Positions 43,818 through 53,175 of a stretch of DNA of 64,000 nucleotides are shown here, piece by piece (within the stretch, counting starts at the first letter, position 1; the number at the start of each line of letters is the position of its first letter). The notes below the pieces were generated by a model that worked only from the letters and a program-made list of their open reading frames with translations, was not told the origin of the DNA and did no database searches. Made by a program: the position numbers and the translations under genes. The stretch comes from Polyangium fumosum (GTDB lineage Bacteria > Myxococcota_A > Polyangia > Polyangiales > Polyangiaceae), in contig NZ_SSMQ01000049.1 of NCBI RefSeq assembly GCF_005144585.1, positions 31,932-95,931 on the forward strand. The letters are read 5' to 3'.

Positions 43818-46526
43818 ATGAGCCTCGAGCACCGCCTCCACGACCGCTGCGCGTGCGGATCTGCGCTTTCGTCCTACGCCCACTCGTCCGCCTCCGCTGC
43901 CTCCGGGCGCCCGTTCACGCTGGCCGGCGTGCAGCGCGTCTACGAGCGGCCTCGGCCGTTTCAGGTCACGCACATCGCGCTCGACCTTCGCCTCGACGTG
44001 CCGAAGAAGTCGGTCGCGGGCGAAGCGACGCTCGACGTGTCGCGGATCGACGCGCGCGCGAAGGAGCTTTTGCTCGACGCCGTGGGCTTCGACCTCGAAG
44101 CGGTCGAGCTTCGCGTGGGCGACGACGGCAAGTTCGCCGCGGCAGCACACGTGTACGACGGGCAGACGTTGCGCGTGTCGATCCCCGAGGGGGCCGCGCG
44201 CGCGGCGGTGCGGGTGCGCTACGCGGCGACGCCGCGGCGTGGGCTCTACTTCCTCGCGCCGGACGAGCACGTGCGGGACCGGCCCGCGCAGGTCTGGTCG
44301 CAGTGCCAGGACGAGGACGCGCGGCACTTCTTCCCGTGCATCGACAAGCCGCACAACAAGCAGTCGACGTCGCTGCGCGTGACGGTGCCCGAGGGCTGGT
44401 TCGCGCTGTCGAACGGCGCGCGCGAGAGCGACGAGGACGAGGAGCAGGGCGGCGTCTACCGCTACCGCATGGAAGACCCGCACCCGAGCTACCTGTTCAC
44501 GCTCGTCGCGGGCGAGTTCGAGCGGATCGACGACGAGGCGGACGGCGTTCGCCTGCATTACTTTGTGCCCAAAGGAAAAACCGACGAGGGCAAGCGGACG
44601 TTCCGGCGGACGCCGGACATGGTGCGCCGCTTCGGCAGGCTCACGGGCGTCGCGTATCCGTGGAAGACGTACTCGCAGATCGTGGTGAGCGACTTCATCT
44701 TCGGCGGGATGGAGAACACGACGGCGACGACGATGTACGAGCACATCCTGCTCGACGAGCGCGCCTCGATCGACGTGACGGCCGACGACCTCATCGCGCA
44801 CGAGCTCGCGCATCACTGGTTCGGTGACCTCGTGACGTGCCGTGACTGGTCGCACGCGTGGCTGAACGAGGGGTTCGCTACGTACATGGAGCACGTCGAT
44901 CGCGAGGGGTACCTCGGACGCGACGAGTACGAGCACGGCGTGCGCGGCGACGTGGCCGCGTACCTCGGCGAGGCGGGTGGGCGCTACCGGCGGCCGATCG
45001 TGTGCCAAGACTACGACGCGCCGATTGATATCTTCGATCGTCACCTCTACGAGAAGGGCGCGTGCGTCCTGCACATGCTGCGGCTCGAGCTCGGCGATGA
45101 GGCGTTCTGGCGCGGCATCAAGATCTACCTGGAGCGGCACGCGCGCGGGATCGTGGAGACGCGCGACCTCCTGCGCGCGCTCGAAGAGGCGAGCGGCAGG
45201 AGCCTGGAGCGCTTCTTCGAGCAGTGGGTGTTCCGCGCAGGGCACCCGGAGCTCGAGGTGAAGATCGATCACGACGGCGACGCGCTGACCGTGTCGGTCA
45301 AGCAGGCGCAAGCCGCGAAAGAGGGCCGGGAGAAGGACAAGGACGACGCCGGGACGCACGTCTTCGCGCTCGATCTGGAGCTCGACATCTCCATCGACGG
45401 CGAGGTGCGGCGCGAGGTGCGGCGCGTGGAGTCGGCGACCGCGACGTTCACGATCCACGTGCCCAAGCGCCCCGCGTTCATCGTGGTGGATCCGGAGCTC
45501 AGGATCGTGGGCGACGTGCGGGTCGAGTGCCCGGGTGACATGCTGCGCGCGCAGCTCGTCGGGGCGCCGACGGCGCGCGGCCGGCTGCTCGCGGCGAGCC
45601 TGATGGGCAAGCTCGACGATCCGGCGACGACGCGCGCGCTCGGCGCCTCGCTCGCGAAGGAGGACGAGTTCTGGGGCGTGCGAGCGGAGGCGGCCTCGGC
45701 GCTCGGCGACGTGCGCAGCGACGACGCGCTCACGCATCTTCTCGCCCACGCGCGGACGGGGCACGCGAAGGTGCGGCGCGCGGTGGCGGCGGCGCTCGGC
45801 AAGTTCCGCAAGACGCAAGCCGCCGACGCGCTGAAGAGCCTCGCGCTGCGGGACGCGAGTTACCTCGTGGAGGCGGAGGCCGCGCGCGCGCTCGGCGGGA
45901 CCCGGCAGAGCGCGGCGTTCGACACGCTGATCGAGGTGCTCGATCGTCCCTCGTGGGCCGACGTGGTCCGCGCGGGCGCGCTCGACGGGCTCGCGGCCCT
46001 GCGTGACGAGCGCGCGCAGGCGCACGTGCTCACGCGTACGCGCTACGGGATCCCCACGCGCGGCCGGCGCGCCGCGATCATGGCGCTGCCGAAGCTCTCG
46101 ACGGACCGCAAGGTGCGCGAGGCGCTGGAGGACCTGCTCGATCAGTCGGATCCGTACCTCAAGGTGGACGTGGTGCGCGCGCTGCTCGACATCGGCGACA
46201 CGAAGTCGCGCGGGCCGCTCTCGCGGCAGCTCGAACGCGAGCTCGACGGCCGCGTGCGTCGCCGGATCCGCGAGGCCTTGCGGGACCTCGGCGGCGCGGG
46301 CAAGCGCGAAGCCGAGCGGCTGCGCGAGGACCTGGAGGCGCTGCGGAGCGAGCACGCCGAGCTGAAGGCGCGCCTCGGCAAGCTCGAAGCGCGGATCGCG
46401 CCGAAGGAAGCCGCGAGCAAGTCGAACGGCGTCCACCCGGGCCGCGACGCGGACAAACACGAGGCCGAGAAGGACGCGGGCGAGAAGGGCAAGAAGAGGA
46501 AAAAGGATGAACGAGCTTCGCGGTAA
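43818..46526 (+). CDS. M1-family aminopeptidase with C-terminal HEAT repeats
   Basis: The 902-residue metallopeptidase has an N-terminal saddle domain, substrate motif FGGMENTTATT in place of GAMEN, and zinc site HELAHHWFGD with the third ligand in LNEGFATYMEH. The catalytic part ends near 560. Instead of the ERAP-like C-terminal dome there are HEAT/PBS-type repeats (about 610-830; FRKTQAADALKSLALRDASY), a coiled coil and a Lys/Glu-rich tail. It should trim N-terminal residues of peptides; the HEAT part likely docks partners. ATG 43818 is used. Its last 20 bp overlap the start of the SDR gene. Confidence 0.9.
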   Translation: MSLEHRLHDRCACGSALSSYAHSSASAASGRPFTLAGVQRVYERPRPFQVTHIALDLRLDVPKKSVAGEATLDVSRIDARAKELLLDAVGFDLEAVELRVGDDGKFAAAAHVYDGQTLRVSIPEGAARAAVRVRYAATPRRGLYFLAPDEHVRDRPAQVWSQCQDEDARHFFPCIDKPHNKQSTSLRVTVPEGWFALSNGARESDEDEEQGGVYRYRMEDPHPSYLFTLVAGEFERIDDEADGVRLHYFVPKGKTDEGKRTFRRTPDMVRRFGRLTGVAYPWKTYSQIVVSDFIFGGMENTTATTMYEHILLDERASIDVTADDLIAHELAHHWFGDLVTCRDWSHAWLNEGFATYMEHVDREGYLGRDEYEHGVRGDVAAYLGEAGGRYRRPIVCQDYDAPIDIFDRHLYEKGACVLHMLRLELGDEAFWRGIKIYLERHARGIVETRDLLRALEEASGRSLERFFEQWVFRAGHPELEVKIDHDGDALTVSVKQAQAAKEGREKDKDDAGTHVFALDLELDISIDGEVRREVRRVESATATFTIHVPKRPAFIVVDPELRIVGDVRVECPGDMLRAQLVGAPTARGRLLAASLMGKLDDPATTRALGASLAKEDEFWGVRAEAASALGDVRSDDALTHLLAHARTGHAKVRRAVAAALGKFRKTQAADALKSLALRDASYLVEAEAARALGGTRQSAAFDTLIEVLDRPSWADVVRAGALDGLAALRDERAQAHVLTRTRYGIPTRGRRAAIMALPKLSTDRKVREALEDLLDQSDPYLKVDVVRALLDIGDTKSRGPLSRQLERELDGRVRRRIREALRDLGGAGKREAERLREDLEALRSEHAELKARLGKLEARIAPKEAASKSNGVHPGRDADKHEAEKDAGEKGKKRKKDERASR

Positions 46527-47313
46527 AACGGCGCTCGTCACCGGCGCCTCGGCTGGGATCGGCCGGGAGCTCGCGCGCGTGCTCGGCCGCGAGGTGGGAG
46601 CGCTCGTGCTCGTGGCGCGCCGTCGCGAGAGGCTCGACGATCTTGCGCGCGAGCTCGTGGCCGCGCGGCCGGGTCTCCGGGTGCTGGTGCGCGCGGTCGA
46701 TCTGCTCGACCGGAAGGCGCTCGGCGCGATGCTCGATGACCTCGCGCAGGCGGGCGAGGTCATCGACGTGCTCGTGAACAACGCGGGCTTCGGCGACTAC
46801 GGCCTGCTCGAGAACCGCGACTGGGAGAAGATCGAGCGGATGCTCGAGCTCAACGTCGTGAGCACGACGATGCTGCTCGCGCGGCTCGTGCCGCCGATGG
46901 TGGCGCGGGGGTCGGGCGCGATCCTGAACGTCGGCTCGATCGCGGGGATCCTGCCCTCGCCCGCGATGAGCACGTACGCGGCGAGCAAGGCGTACGTGAA
47001 CCACCTGAGCGAAGGCCTGCGCGCGGAGCTCGCAGGGACGGGCGTGTCAGTGACGGTGGTTTGTCCGGGCCCGGTGCCGACGGAGTTCCAGGAGGTCGCG
47101 GGGAGCGACGCGCGGCCGGAGCTCCCGAAAGCGGTGTACGTGGATGCGGTCACGTGCGCGGAGGAGGCGGTCGCAGGGCTCAAGCGTGGTCAGGCGCGCG
47201 TGATCCCGGGCGTCGTGCCGCGGGCGATGGCGATGACGGTGGACGCGCTGCCGAAGGCGCTCGTGCGACCGTTCCTGTCGAAGATGGGGAAGAAGGCGCG
47301 CGGGGGCCGGTAG
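46507..47313 (+). CDS. Short-chain dehydrogenase/reductase
   Basis: The 268-residue protein has the classical SDR motifs: TGASAGIGRELA (cofactor), VARRRERL suggesting NADP preference, NNAGFGDYG, the catalytic Ser in LNVGSIAG, and YAASKAYVNHL (Tyr and Lys). CPGPVPTEF follows. The substrate is unknown; the form resembles the DltE/YqjQ group that acts on lipids or ketones. The start lies within the end of the aminopeptidase gene, so the two are co-transcribed. Confidence 0.9.
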   Translation: MNELRGKTALVTGASAGIGRELARVLGREVGALVLVARRRERLDDLARELVAARPGLRVLVRAVDLLDRKALGAMLDDLAQAGEVIDVLVNNAGFGDYGLLENRDWEKIERMLELNVVSTTMLLARLVPPMVARGSGAILNVGSIAGILPSPAMSTYAASKAYVNHLSEGLRAELAGTGVSVTVVCPGPVPTEFQEVAGSDARPELPKAVYVDAVTCAEEAVAGLKRGQARVIPGVVPRAMAMTVDALPKALVRPFLSKMGKKARGGR

Positions 47314-47322
47314 CCGCGTCGA

Positions 47323-49035
47323 TCAGGGCAGGAAGCGCCCGAGGAACGCGTCGCCGTCCTTGCCGTCGAACGAGCCCACGAGCGCTTTGTTGATCAAGAA
47401 CGGCGCGTGGTTCTGGCCACCGACGATCAGATCCCCCGCAGGCAGGAGCGCGAGCGCGAACACCGTGTTGGCGGCATCGTTGTCTTTGGCCCCGCCGCTG
47501 AGAAGGACGCTCGACGCGACGTGGGCGCCGTCGCTGCTGAGCTTCGCGAAGAACAAATCGCCTGCATCCGCGGCCATGAGGGGGCCGCCGCCGAAGTCCA
47601 TGCCGCCCTGGAACGTGCCTGCGAGCGCGAGCTGATCGGCGGTGCCCACGGCGAGGCTGGCCTGCGTCACGAACGCCGTCGCGTCGCCGATGGCTTTGGC
47701 CCAGACGACGCTGTCTCCGGTGCCCGCGATGCGCGTCACGTAGAGCGCGCGCGAGGCGACAGCGTCCGTCTTGATCGTCTGTCCGAAGAAGTTGAGCGCG
47801 CCCTCGAACGCGCCCGTGAGCAAGACGTCGCCGTTCGACGCGATCGCCACGTCGAACGCCTGCTGCGTGGCCGCGTCGCCCCAGGCGTTCGCCCAGATCG
47901 GGGCGAACGTCGGCGAGAGCTGCGCGGCGAAGACGTCGAGCCCGCCCTTGCTCGTGAGGGTGTTGCCGGCGATGAGCTCGAGCGTGGAGCTGAAGACGCC
48001 GGTGATGACCACCTCATCGTTGGTGTTGACGGCGATCGCGCGGAATTCGTCGGCGCCTTGACCGCCGATGCGCCGCGAGGCCGCATGGAAGCCGGTCTCG
48101 TCGAACTTGGCGAGGAAGATGTCGTTGCCGCCGGCCGACGCGAGCTGCGCTCCTCCGAGCGCGATGTTGCCCGCGAAGTTGCCCGCGACGATCACCTGGT
48201 TCGCCTTGGTCATCGCGATCGCGCGCACCTCTTGCAAGGCCGTGTCGCCGAAGAGCTTGCTCCACACCGGGCCGCCGTCGGCGTCGAACTTCGCGAGGAA
48301 CGCGTCGCCCGATCCCGCGCTCGTCAGGACGCCGCTGCCGAAGTTCACCGCGCCGAGCACACGTCCGCCGACGTAGATCGCGCCGTCCTTGTCGATGGCG
48401 ACGGCGTTCGCTTGTTGCAGGGCCGCGTCGCCGAAGCGCTTGGCCCAGACGACCTCGCCTTTCGGCGTGAGCTTCGCGAGGAGGATGTCGAGGCTGCCCG
48501 TGCTCGCGAGAGGGCCGTCGCCGAGATCGATCGTCCCGCCAAACGCGCCCGCGATCACGATGTTGCCGTCGGGGGCGATCGCGATATCCGTGATCATCTG
48601 CGCGGAGGCCTGCTCGCCGTACGTTCGCAGCCAGCCGATCCCGAGCGCCGGGCATTCGAGCGGATCGACGCCGTTGCACGCTTCGTCCTCGGGCGTCAGG
48701 CAGTCTTCGGGCTGCGGCAAGACCGCGCCGCCGCATTCGCCGAAGCCCGCGCCATTCGGCAGGCACACCTCGATGCCCGGCTTGCACGTGCCCACATCCT
48801 CGGTGCCGGGCGGGCCGCTGTAACAAGAGCGCTGTTCGTCGGGCGTGCAGACCATGCCGCTGCCGCTGCCGCCCGCGCCGCCCGCGCCACCTGTGCCGCT
48901 CGTGCCCGTCGGTTCGAATTCACGCTCTTCCGGCGAGCACGCCGCGAGCGCCATCACGCCGAGACACGCGACGATGGCGAGCCTCCGCGAAAGAGCCGAG
49001 TTTTGCCGGAGCTTGCGATTCATTGCTTCGAACAT
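47323..49035 (-). CDS. Beta-propeller lipoprotein (first of three paralogues)
   Basis: The 570-residue protein has a signal with lipobox LAAC (near residue 33), a GTSGTGGAGGAGG linker, and a Cys-rich module (SCYSGPPGTEDVGTCKPG, then GAGFGECGG...EACNG). A beta-propeller of SBBP-like blades follows, each of about 50 residues with IAIAPDGNIVIAGAFGGTI and ILLAKLTPKGEVVWAKRFGD patterns. It is probably displayed on the cell surface and binds a ligand; no enzyme motif is seen. ATG 49035 is supported by AGGA 9 nt upstream. It lies 13 bp after the next paralogue's stop on the same strand. Confidence 0.75.
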   Translation of the reverse strand: MFEAMNRKLRQNSALSRRLAIVACLGVMALAACSPEEREFEPTGTSGTGGAGGAGGSGSGMVCTPDEQRSCYSGPPGTEDVGTCKPGIEVCLPNGAGFGECGGAVLPQPEDCLTPEDEACNGVDPLECPALGIGWLRTYGEQASAQMITDIAIAPDGNIVIAGAFGGTIDLGDGPLASTGSLDILLAKLTPKGEVVWAKRFGDAALQQANAVAIDKDGAIYVGGRVLGAVNFGSGVLTSAGSGDAFLAKFDADGGPVWSKLFGDTALQEVRAIAMTKANQVIVAGNFAGNIALGGAQLASAGGNDIFLAKFDETGFHAASRRIGGQGADEFRAIAVNTNDEVVITGVFSSTLELIAGNTLTSKGGLDVFAAQLSPTFAPIWANAWGDAATQQAFDVAIASNGDVLLTGAFEGALNFFGQTIKTDAVASRALYVTRIAGTGDSVVWAKAIGDATAFVTQASLAVGTADQLALAGTFQGGMDFGGGPLMAADAGDLFFAKLSSDGAHVASSVLLSGGAKDNDAANTVFALALLPAGDLIVGGQNHAPFLINKALVGSFDGKDGDAFLGRFLP

Positions 49036-49048
49036 GAAAGGATTTCCT

Positions 49049-50737
49049 TCAGGGCAAGAGGCGCGCGAGGAACAGGAGCGGTTGCTGGGCGTCGCCCGAC
49101 GTGAGCGGACCTCCGCCAAAATCGATCGGCGAGTAGCTCAGGCCTCCGAGGATCGGATCTCCGGTTGGCATTACCCCGAGCGCGAGCACGCCGGCCGCCC
49201 CGTTGGTCGTGTAGTTGCGCGAGCTCCGGTGCGTTCCGTCGAACGCGAGCTGCGCGATGAAAGGGCTCACCGCCGCTTTCGTCATCAGCGGTCCGCCGCC
49301 GAAATCGATCTGCTCGCTGAACCAGCCCGCCGTCGCGATGCGCCCATTCGCGACGCCGAGCCACATGCCCCAGTCGGAGCTGGATGCCGGTCCGCCGAGG
49401 ATCTTGCTCCACGCGAGCGCGCCGTCCGCCGCGAGCTTCACGAGGTATGCGTTCGTCGCCATGGGCGCGGCTTCGATCTTCGAGCCGTCGTCGAAGCTGA
49501 TGACACCCGCCATGCGCCCCGAGAGGACGACCTCGTCGTCCGGCGTGACCGCGATGCCGAGCGCCTCCTGATCGGCGGTGTCGCCCCAATGCTTGGCCCA
49601 GACGGGGCTGCCGTTTCCCTGGAGCTTGAGCGTGAACACGTCGTCGTTGCCGGCGCTCGTGAACATGCCGGCGACGCCGAAATCGACCGCGCCGTCGAAG
49701 TGGCCCGTGACGAGGATGTTGTCCTTCGTGTCGAGCGTGAGCGCGACGATCTCTTCGAAGCCCGCGCCGCCGTACCGGCGTGACATCGAGTGGAAGCCCG
49801 AGCCGTCGAGCCTGGCGACGAACAGGTCCGTGTCCATCCCCGCCGTGAGCGCCGAGCCGCCGAGGTTGATCGTGCCCTGGAACTCACCGCCGAGGACGAC
49901 CTGCCCCGCCTGGGTGAGCGCGATGCTCTTCGCGCGTTGCAGGTTCGCGTCGCCGAAGAGCTTCGCCCACACGACGTCGCCGTTCGTGTCGAACTTCGCG
50001 ACGAGCGCGTCGGAGCTGCCCGCGCTCGTGAGCGTCCCGTCTCCGAGGTCGATCGCGCCGGAGACCGTGGCCGCGAGGTAGATCATTCCCGAGGCGTCGA
50101 TCACCACGCCGCCGGTCGTTTGCGACGACGCGTCGCCGAAGCGCTTGCTCCACTGATGCTTGCCATCGGCGCTGAACTTCGCGAGCAGGATGTCGGTGCT
50201 GCCCGTGCTCGCGAGCGGACCACCGCCGAGATCGAGCGTGCCGCGAAGCTCGCCCGCGATCACGATGTCGAGCGTCTTCGGGTCGACGGCGATGCTGCGA
50301 ATGTGGCTGTCGTCGAGGATGGGGAAGCCCTTGCTCCACACGTGGTCGAGCGGCGGGCAATCGGCCGGCTCGTCGCCGTTGCACGCCTCGTCCTCGGGCG
50401 TGAGGCAGTTCTCGGCTTGTGGCAGGACGTCCCCGGAGCACTCGCCGAAGCCCGTGCCGTTCGGCAGGCAGAGCTGGACGCCTTTCTTGCAGGCGCCGAT
50501 GTCCTCGGTGCCGGGCGGCCCGGTGTAGCAGGACCTCTCTTCGTCCGGCGCGCAGCCCATGCTGCCCCCCGCGCCGCCCGGTCCGCTCGCGCTCGTCGTG
50601 TCGCCGAAGTCGCGCGCCTCCGGCGTGCACGCTGCCGCCCCGAGGGCGATCATCGACGCGGCGCCGAGCACGGCGCCGAGGTGCCGACGAGACCAAGCCA
50701 AGCCCCTGTGGATCCTGCGCATCATCGATCCGAGCAT
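49049..50737 (-). CDS. Beta-propeller lipoprotein (second paralogue)
   Basis: The 562-residue protein has the same build as its downstream neighbour: lipobox GAAAC near residue 37, a short Gly-rich linker, the Cys module SCYTGPPGTEDIGACKKG...GFGECSG...EACNG, and SBBP-like propeller blades (LAKFSADGKHQWSKRFGD, IALTQAGQVVLGGEFQGTIN). It is clearly a tandem duplicate with substantial divergence. Starts at 50737, 50725 or 50722 are possible; GAGAGG about 14 nt before 50737 is the only hint. Confidence 0.75.
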   Translation of the reverse strand: MLGSMMRRIHRGLAWSRRHLGAVLGAASMIALGAAACTPEARDFGDTTSASGPGGAGGSMGCAPDEERSCYTGPPGTEDIGACKKGVQLCLPNGTGFGECSGDVLPQAENCLTPEDEACNGDEPADCPPLDHVWSKGFPILDDSHIRSIAVDPKTLDIVIAGELRGTLDLGGGPLASTGSTDILLAKFSADGKHQWSKRFGDASSQTTGGVVIDASGMIYLAATVSGAIDLGDGTLTSAGSSDALVAKFDTNGDVVWAKLFGDANLQRAKSIALTQAGQVVLGGEFQGTINLGGSALTAGMDTDLFVARLDGSGFHSMSRRYGGAGFEEIVALTLDTKDNILVTGHFDGAVDFGVAGMFTSAGNDDVFTLKLQGNGSPVWAKHWGDTADQEALGIAVTPDDEVVLSGRMAGVISFDDGSKIEAAPMATNAYLVKLAADGALAWSKILGGPASSSDWGMWLGVANGRIATAGWFSEQIDFGGGPLMTKAAVSPFIAQLAFDGTHRSSRNYTTNGAAGVLALGVMPTGDPILGGLSYSPIDFGGGPLTSGDAQQPLLFLARLLP

Positions 50738-50781
50738 GCCATGGAATGCAGCCTCTCGGATCAGCCGCGTGGGGCCGGTCT

Positions 50782-52308
50782 TCAGGGCGAGAGGCGCGCC
50801 AGAAAGCCACTCGCGTCGAGCGTGCTCGTGGTCGTGAACGCGCCGCCGCCGAAGTCGATCGAGCCCGCGTACACGCCGCCGACCACGAGATCACCCTGCG
50901 GCCCGAGGTCGAGGGCGAGCGCACCGTCGGCGCCCGCACCGCCGAACACGCGCGAGCCGAGGTGCACGCCGTTCAGCGTGAACCGCGCGAGGAACACGTC
51001 GACGCTGCCCGCCGCGGAGAGAGGCACGCCGCCGAAGTCGACTTCGTCATCGAAAAAGCCCGCGGCGACGATGCTCTCCGTGTTCGGATCCACGCGAACG
51101 GAGACGCCCCACGAACCGGAGAATTCGCCGCCGAACATCTGGCTCCAGAAGGCGCTGCCGCTCGACGAGTACCGCGCGAGGAAGAGGCCGCGGTCGCCCT
51201 TCGCGTAGGTGACGGGGCCGTCGAGGTACAACGTGCCGGACGCGTCGCCGGCGACGATCACGTCTCCGTTCGGCGCTGCCGCGATCGCGAGTCCGCGCTG
51301 GCTGCCGGCGTCGCCCGCGCGATGCGCCCAGAGGCCGGTGCCGTTCGCGGAGAGCTTGGCGAAGAAGATGTCGTGGCCGCCGATGCTCGTGAGCGGGTCG
51401 CCCGTGACGGGGCCGAAGTCGATCGTCGTGTCAAACGTGCCCGTCACGAGGAGCGAGCCCGTGGGATCGACCGCGAGCCCGCCGAGGTCGTCGAAGCTAC
51501 TGCCACCGAAGCGACGCGAGAAGACGTGCGCGCCCGAGGTGTCGAGCTCGGCCACGTAGACGTCGTTCAATCCCGCGGAGACGAGGAGCGTGCCGCCGAA
51601 GTTGATCGTGCCGGCGAAGGTGCCGCCGAGGATGATCCGCCCGGACGGTGTGATCACGATGCGCGCGACGCGCTGGGCTTTCGCGTCGCCGAAGCGCTTG
51701 GCCCAGGCGAGGTTTCCTTCCGCGTCGAGCTTCGCGATGAATGCGTCGTCATCGCCCGCGCTCGTCAGGAGCTGACCGTCGCCGAAGTCCGAGGAGCCTT
51801 GGATCGCGCCGCCGACGTAGATCGATCCGGCAGCATCGATCGCGACCGCGGTGGCTTCCTGGTTCGCGGCGTCGCCGACGCGCTTGCTCCATCGGTGTTC
51901 GCCGAGCGGGCTGAAGCGCGCGACGAAGAGGTCGTTTTCCCCGGAGCTCACGAGGGGTCCTCCGCCGAGGTCGACGACGCCGCGGAACGAGCCGACGGCC
52001 ACGACGTCGCCCGTCGCTGGATCGGTCGCGACGCCCTGGATCGATTGCACGTCGGTCTCGCCGAAGCTCTTGCTCCACACGTGCACGAACGCCGGTGTTG
52101 GGCCCGGTCCGCCACCTTCGCCGCCCGCGCCTCCCGCGCCGGCCATGCCGCCCGATCCGCCTGCGCCGCCCGCGCCGCCCGCGCCGCTCGTCACGCTGGG
52201 ACCAGCGTCGGGCGTGCACGCCGCCGCACATGCCATCCACAGGCCGAGGAGCCCGATCCACGCGCCGTTTCGCTTTTCAAGCCGCCTCGCACCCGTTTGC
52301 CTTTTCAT
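50782..52308 (-). CDS. Beta-propeller lipoprotein (third paralogue, without Cys module)
   Basis: The 508-residue protein has a signal and lipobox ACAAAC (near residue 30), a long Gly/Ala linker (GAGGAGGAGGSGGMAGAGG), and then propeller blades directly (VATDPATGDVVAVGSFRGVV, FVARFSPLGEHRWSKRVGD). It lacks the Cys-rich module of the two genes downstream of it, so the module was gained or lost after duplication. ATG 52326 would add six residues. It is divergent from the enoyl-CoA hydratase gene 72 bp away. Confidence 0.75.
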   Translation of the reverse strand: MKRQTGARRLEKRNGAWIGLLGLWMACAAACTPDAGPSVTSGAGGAGGAGGSGGMAGAGGAGGEGGGPGPTPAFVHVWSKSFGETDVQSIQGVATDPATGDVVAVGSFRGVVDLGGGPLVSSGENDLFVARFSPLGEHRWSKRVGDAANQEATAVAIDAAGSIYVGGAIQGSSDFGDGQLLTSAGDDDAFIAKLDAEGNLAWAKRFGDAKAQRVARIVITPSGRIILGGTFAGTINFGGTLLVSAGLNDVYVAELDTSGAHVFSRRFGGSSFDDLGGLAVDPTGSLLVTGTFDTTIDFGPVTGDPLTSIGGHDIFFAKLSANGTGLWAHRAGDAGSQRGLAIAAAPNGDVIVAGDASGTLYLDGPVTYAKGDRGLFLARYSSSGSAFWSQMFGGEFSGSWGVSVRVDPNTESIVAAGFFDDEVDFGGVPLSAAGSVDVFLARFTLNGVHLGSRVFGGAGADGALALDLGPQGDLVVGGVYAGSIDFGGGAFTTTSTLDASGFLARLSP

Positions 52309-52380
52309 GTCGTAACGCACGAGCATGGCACAACGACGAGCCTCTTTGCGCGCGCCGCCGCCTTCGCTACGCACGGGCGC

Positions 52381-53172
52381 ATGTCCGATCAATCCTCCCC
52401 CGTGAAAGTCGAGCGTCGCGGCGCCGTCGGCGTGCTCGTGATCGACCGCGCCGATCGTCGCAACGCGCTCTCGCGCGAAACCCTTTATGCCCTCGGGCGC
52501 CTCGGCAAGGAGCTCGTCGCCGACCCCCAGGTGCGCGCCATCGTGCTCACCGGCGCGGGCGACAAGGCCTTTTGCGCGGGCGCCGATCTGAAGGAGCGCC
52601 AGGGCATGAGCTCCGACGACGTGCGCAAGCAGGTCGGCCTCTACCGCAGCGAGCTCGGGGTGCTCGACCGCAGCGAGAAGCCCGTGATCGCGGCGATCAA
52701 CGGCGTCGCCTTCGGCGGTGGGCTCGAGCTCGCGCTGATCTGCGACCTGCGCGTCGCGGCGCCGCACGCCGAGCTCGCGTTGCCCGAGACCACGCTCGGC
52801 ATCATCCCAGGCGCAGGAGGCACGCAGCGGCTCCCGCGGGTCGTGGGCGAGGCGCGCGCCAAGGAGATGATCCTGCTCGGCCGGAAGCTCGGCGCGGCCG
52901 AGGCGCTCGCGTGGGGGCTCGTGAACCGCGTCTCGCCCGAGGGCACGAACGTCCTCGACGACACCCTCGCCTGGATCGAGCCCATCGCGTCCGGCGCGCC
53001 GATCGCGCAGAGCGCCGCGCTCCGGGCGATCGACACGTCCTACGAGGTGCCGCTCGATCTCGGCCTCGAACTCGAACGTGTCTACTACGACGAGACGCTG
53101 CGCAGCGAGGATCGGCTCGAAGCGCTGCGCGCGTTCGCCGAGAAGCGCAAGCCCGCGTTCCGCGGCGTGTAG
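52381..53172 (+). CDS. Enoyl-CoA hydratase/isomerase
   Basis: The 263-residue crotonase-fold enzyme has the CoA/oxyanion strands LTGAGDKAFCAGADLKER and INGVAFGGGLELALICDLRV, and both catalytic Glu residues (in GGLELAL and in LPETTLGIIPGAGGTQRLPR). It should hydrate enoyl-CoA in fatty acid or amino acid breakdown. The length is typical. The AU-binding-protein-like IIPGAGGTQRLPRVVG suggests methylglutaconyl/short-chain enoyl-CoA hydratases, but the chain length cannot be told. It converges with ApbE, separated by 3 bp. Confidence 0.92.
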   Translation: MSDQSSPVKVERRGAVGVLVIDRADRRNALSRETLYALGRLGKELVADPQVRAIVLTGAGDKAFCAGADLKERQGMSSDDVRKQVGLYRSELGVLDRSEKPVIAAINGVAFGGGLELALICDLRVAAPHAELALPETTLGIIPGAGGTQRLPRVVGEARAKEMILLGRKLGAAEALAWGLVNRVSPEGTNVLDDTLAWIEPIASGAPIAQSAALRAIDTSYEVPLDLGLELERVYYDETLRSEDRLEALRAFAEKRKPAFRGV

Positions 53173-53175
53173 GGC

